Part shown: positions 60,710 through 64,000 of the stretch, piece after piece
Layout of the letters: every line of letters starts with the position of its first letter
Position numbering within the stretch: position 1 is the first letter of the stretch
The notes under the pieces: generated by a model
Told to the model about the DNA's origin: nothing
Seen by the model: the letters and a program-made list of their open reading frames with translations, nothing else
Database searches by the model: none
Assembly: GCF_009647655.1 (NCBI RefSeq)
Contig: NZ_WJFD01000001.1
Location: 2,480,001 to 2,544,000, forward strand
Origin: Chitinophaga sp. SYP-B3965
GTDB lineage: Bacteria > Bacteroidota > Bacteroidia > Chitinophagales > Chitinophagaceae
DNA length: 64,000 bases
Direction: 5' to 3'
Made by a program: the position numbers and the translations under genes

Positions 60710-61285
60710 TTATTTCATATGCAGCAAAATAAGCAACAGGAAAAAATTCTTCAGGTTCACGCGTAAGTACTGCAAGGCATGTGTGATCTGGTTCTCTACA
60801 CTTCGTTTAGAGATATTCAATCTATCTGCTATCTCCTGATTACTCAGGTTCTCCTGCCGGCTTAACAGGAAGATCTCTTTACAGCGTTTAGGCAATGCGC
60901 CCAGGTAAAAACTTAATTGCTCGCGGAGTGTTTGTTCAGATAATTTTTCTTCCGCATAATTGAAAGTGAAAGACTCATTGTATTCAGCGGGTAATTCCTG
61001 TGTGGCTTTTTTCGCCTTTAATTCCCTGTAGATATGATAACGTGTAGCGGAGATGATATAATTTTTGAAGTCTTCTATTTCCAGCGTATTCCTTTTGAGC
61101 CATATATTCAGAAATACATCGTGTACTATTTCTTCGCTGGCCTCATTATCTCTTAGTAGTGATAAGGCAGTATTATACAACCGTCCCCAGTAACGGCTAA
61201 ACAGCAGGTTGAAAGCCGTTTTATCTTCATTTCTGACAGCAAGCCATATATCAGCATCCGCTGAATTAGCATCGATCATGTTCAT
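60710..61285 (-). CDS. ECF sigma factor, FecI-like (second SusC set)
   Basis: The 191-residue sigma factor has region 2 (LSLLRDNEASEEIVHDVFLN, DFKNYIISATRYHIYREL) and region 4 (LGALPKRCKEIFLLSRQENL, SNQEIADRLNISKRSVENQI). It points away from the FecR gene across a 135-base gap, unlike the first set where both are on one strand. It probably drives the FecR-SusC operon to its right. The ATG at 61279 is an alternative start. Confidence 0.93.
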   Translation of the reverse strand: MNMIDANSADADIWLAVRNEDKTAFNLLFSRYWGRLYNTALSLLRDNEASEEIVHDVFLNIWLKRNTLEIEDFKNYIISATRYHIYRELKAKKATQELPAEYNESFTFNYAEEKLSEQTLREQLSFYLGALPKRCKEIFLLSRQENLSNQEIADRLNISKRSVENQITHALQYLRVNLKNFFLLLILLHMK

Positions 61286-61420
61286 GCCTCAAAATTGACA
61301 AAATATAATTACGCTCCGTGTTAAATTAAAATGAACAGTTCGTTAAGAAAATGATTTTTTCTGAAAAGTATGTGTGTTGGCGAAAGTAAATGACTCTATA
61401 AAGATATAAAAGCCCGCCTT

Positions 61421-62545
61421 ATGAATAAAGAAGAATATATCGTCTTATATCAAAAATACTTAAACAATGAGTGCAGTCCGGAAGAGCTGGAGCTGCTGCG
61501 TCAGTATAAGGATGACTTCGAGTTCTCTGAAATTGACTATAAAGACGATCAGCTTCAAGCTAAAATATATGGCAAATTATTAAACAGCATTGAAGAAAGG
61601 GAAAGGGTGAAACCCCTGTTTGCCTGGAAAAGGTATGCGGCGGCGGCTGTTCTACTGGCAGCAGTTGTTACCGGGTTAATACTGGTACAGAAAGGGAACA
61701 AAAAGGAAGTGACGGCCTCTCTGGCCCCTACTGCTGTTAAAGAGGAAATTAAACCCGGCAGCAATAAAGCGGTACTCATTTTAGGTGATGGCAGTGTGGT
61801 GGAACTGAATGATACGGTGACTGGTAAAATAGCACAGCAGGGCGCCACCATCGTGAGTAAGGTTAGCAACGGGCAGCTCACCTACGAAGAAACCGGCGGA
61901 GATGCGAAAGAGATCATCTACAATACCATTAATATCCCAAGGGGCGGACAATACAGCCTCACCCTGCCAGACGGCAGTAAAGTATGGCTGAATTCCGCCA
62001 CATCCTTAAAATTCCCCACACAACTGAATGACAAAGAAAGAGTGGTGGAGCTGGATGGAGAAGCTTATTTCGAAGTAGCCAAAAGCAAACAACCCTTCTT
62101 CGTAAAAGTGAAGAACATGCAGGTGGAAGTATTAGGTACACATTTCAATGTAATGGCCTATTCAGATGAATCACACATCAACACCACCTTGCTGGAAGGT
62201 AAAGTAAGGCTCAGCAGCGGCACGGACGAAGTGATCCTGAAACCCGGCCAGCAAGGCCTCTTCACACCCACAGCAGGTTTTAAAGTAAGAGAGGCGGATA
62301 CAGATCAGGCACTCGCCTGGAAGAACGGTTATTTCAATTTTAATGATGAAGAACTGACTTCCATCATGCGCAAAATTTCCAGGTGGTACAATGTGGATAT
62401 TGAATATAACAGCAAGAATAGCAAGTTATCCTATGCCGGTGTTATATCCAGGTTCAAAAATGTATCTGATGTACTGGATATGTTGTCATTAACCGGAACA
62501 GTACAATTTAAAATAACAGACAGGCGCATCACTGTCATCAACTAA
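61421..62545 (+). CDS. FecR-family anti-sigma factor (second set)
   Basis: The 374-residue protein has a short cytoplasmic part (CSPEELELLRQYKDDFEFSE), one membrane helix (RYAAAAVLLAAVVTGLILVQ, residues ~68-88), the FecR domain (IPRGGQYSLTLPDGSKVWLN, VELDGEAYFEVAKSKQPFFV) and the DUF4974 end (FKNVSDVLDMLSLTGTVQFK). It is clearly homologous to the FecR at 41593 but diverged. It controls the divergent sigma factor and takes its signal from the SusC gene that follows. Confidence 0.95.
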   Translation: MNKEEYIVLYQKYLNNECSPEELELLRQYKDDFEFSEIDYKDDQLQAKIYGKLLNSIEERERVKPLFAWKRYAAAAVLLAAVVTGLILVQKGNKKEVTASLAPTAVKEEIKPGSNKAVLILGDGSVVELNDTVTGKIAQQGATIVSKVSNGQLTYEETGGDAKEIIYNTINIPRGGQYSLTLPDGSKVWLNSATSLKFPTQLNDKERVVELDGEAYFEVAKSKQPFFVKVKNMQVEVLGTHFNVMAYSDESHINTTLLEGKVRLSSGTDEVILKPGQQGLFTPTAGFKVREADTDQALAWKNGYFNFNDEELTSIMRKISRWYNVDIEYNSKNSKLSYAGVISRFKNVSDVLDMLSLTGTVQFKITDRRITVIN

Positions 62546-62572
62546 CTATATAATCAGAACAAACTCAACTTT

Positions 62573-64000
62573 ATGCACAGCGTTCGTCATCTTTCATTTA
62601 AGGCGTTCAGGGTGGTTAAACTAACCATGGCCCTGATATTCTTCCTGTCCATGCAGGTAAGTGCGGTAGCCTATGCGCAGAAGATCAGTCTTTTCGAAAC
62701 ACAGGCATCTTTGAAATCAATCTTTAAAGAAATAAAGAAACAAACAGGGTACAATTTTTTACTTAACACGGAAATGCTGATAGATGCAAAACCGGTGACT
62801 GTATTTATAAAAGATGTTTCTATTGAAGAAGCATTGGATAAATGTTTTGAAGGGCAGCCTTTAACTTATACGATCAATAACAAAACGATCGTGCTGAAAA
62901 GAAAGGCGCCGGTACAAAGAGCGGAAATAACCGGGAAGATCACAGACGAAAATGGCAGTGGTATTCCGGGCGCCAGGATCTTAAATCAAACCACCAATAA
63001 ATCTGTTATTACGGATGAAACTGGTGCTTTTAAGATCGATGCGATAGCGGGTGATAAACTGCAGGTGATCATGATGGGATATGATACTCAGATCATCACG
63101 GTGGACAGCAAGCAGAACTACGCCGTTACCTTAAAACCAGGTACAACTAACCTGGACGCGGTAGTGGTAGTAGGTTATGGCACACAAAAGAAAGCGAACT
63201 TAACCGGTGCGCTGAGTACGGTAAGCAGTGAAGATTTCAAAGGCCGTCCGGCTACATCTGTAGGCTCTGCTTTACAGGGGCAAATGCCCGGTGTTACCGT
63301 AGTGAATTCCACCGGCATACCAGGCGGTGGTGGTGGTACCATCCGCATCCGCGGTATTGGTACCCTGAATGATGCCAGCCCGCTGTTAGTGGTGGATGGT
63401 ATCCCCAGCGGCAATATCAACATCTTAAACCCGGAAGATATTGAAACGATCACGGTGCTGAAAGATGCGGCCTCTTCTTCTATTTATGGTGTACGTGGCG
63501 CCAATGGCGTGATCCTCGTTACTACTAAAAAGGGAAAGAACAATGCTAAACCTACTTTAAGCTACAACAACTACTTCGGGTTCCAGACGCCCACGGCATT
63601 GCCGGACTTCCTAGGCTCTGTGGATTATATGACGCTGCTGAATGAAGCCAAGGTAAATGCAGGCGCTAATCCTACTTATACGGATGCACAGATCCAGATC
63701 GCTAAGGATGGTTCTGACAAGAACTTCTATGCGAATACCAACTGGGTGAAAGAGATGTACAAACCCAATGCTCCGCAGCAAAGCCATATGCTGAACCTCT
63801 CCGGCGGGGCGAATAACATCAACTACTACCTCTCCTATTCTTTATTGAAACAGGGCGGTTTGATCACAGGCGACAACTTCGATTCAAAAAGGCAGAATGT
63901 ACGTTTAAGGATCAACACTACGTTGTTTGATGTACTGCAACTGGATGCCAACCTGGGTTATATAGACAGGAACCAGATAGGGTCCAGCGCAGACGTGAAT
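62573..64000 (+). CDS. SusC/RagA-type TonB-linked transporter (3' end outside window)
   Basis: The frame of 476 codons is open from the ATG at 62573 to the right edge. It has a signal peptide (VVKLTMALIFFLSMQVSAVA), an STN domain (LKSIFKEIKKQTGYNFLLNT), a carboxypeptidase-regulatory-like domain (ITDENGSGIPGARILNQTTN), the plug with VVVVGYGTQKKANLTGALST and ITVLKDAASSSIYGVRGANG, and the first barrel strands. It starts 28 bases after fecR and is the receptor of the second sigma/FecR system. A SusD gene is expected beyond the window. Confidence 0.94.
   Translation, partial: MHSVRHLSFKAFRVVKLTMALIFFLSMQVSAVAYAQKISLFETQASLKSIFKEIKKQTGYNFLLNTEMLIDAKPVTVFIKDVSIEEALDKCFEGQPLTYTINNKTIVLKRKAPVQRAEITGKITDENGSGIPGARILNQTTNKSVITDETGAFKIDAIAGDKLQVIMMGYDTQIITVDSKQNYAVTLKPGTTNLDAVVVVGYGTQKKANLTGALSTVSSEDFKGRPATSVGSALQGQMPGVTVVNSTGIPGGGGGTIRIRGIGTLNDASPLLVVDGIPSGNINILNPEDIETITVLKDAASSSIYGVRGANGVILVTTKKGKNNAKPTLSYNNYFGFQTPTALPDFLGSVDYMTLLNEAKVNAGANPTYTDAQIQIAKDGSDKNFYANTNWVKEMYKPNAPQQSHMLNLSGGANNINYYLSYSLLKQGGLITGDNFDSKRQNVRLRINTTLFDVLQLDANLGYIDRNQIGSSADVN

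Overview
The window looks like chromosomal DNA of a soil or rhizosphere Bacteroidota, most like Chitinophaga or another Chitinophagaceae. The signs are three SusC/SusD-type TonB systems or TonB-linked barrels, FecI-like sigma factors paired with FecR anti-sigma factors, Bacteroidota -7 promoter boxes (TAnnTTTG), weak Shine-Dalgarno use, and family choices such as DUF4843, PKD-like lipoprotein and zinc metalloprotease. The genus is an inference; no rRNA is present.

Layout. 1-6.4 kb: a GNAT-EamA-PLP decarboxylase group, a dinB-alkA-ogt alkylation-repair cluster and a divergent MocR regulator. 6.4-13.1 kb: a YbhGFSR-type drug exporter (TolC, HlyD-like lipoprotein, two ATPases, two ABC-2 permeases) with its TetR regulator; two matching operators sit 15 bp before tolC and tetR. 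13.2-16.6 kb: an 11-bp tandem repeat, a thioesterase, an ArsR-SDR pair with palindromic sites, and a cardiolipin synthase. 16.6-21.6 kb: an ECF sigma, anti-sigma-like and Spy-like envelope-stress cluster and a TonB-dependent barrel with a long Gly tract. 21.7-26.8 kb: an S9 peptidase and a NarL-type two-component system with two unknown membrane proteins. 27-30.6 kb: phospholipase C, preceded by an array of four ~86-bp repeats plus an inverted copy. 30.6-37 kb: a uronate/inositol operon (PL6 lyase, Na+ symporter, NagX-like acyltransferase, myo-inositol oxygenase) divergent from a LacI regulator that has a perfect operator at its start codon.

38.1-40.9 kb is the accessory region. Downstream of tRNA-Ser(UGA) lies an AT-rich stretch with an orphan 387-residue protein flanked by two tiny paralogous hydrophobic peptides (32 and 34 residues), and a divergent wHTH protein whose second half looks like a nucleotidyltransferase that has lost its catalytic residues. 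The two peptide genes differ only synonymously across a 17-codon block, so they are very likely real proteins. This is the best candidate in the window for an undescribed system.

41-53.8 kb is a sigma-FecR-SusC-SusD-DUF4843-PKD-TlpA-metalloprotease locus that probably binds, cuts and imports a peptide or other oligomer. 53.9-57.5 kb is a TPR protein with its membrane partner. The last 6.5 kb hold a VOC protein, a Crp regulator, a secreted esterase, and a second sigma/FecR/SusC set running off the right edge.
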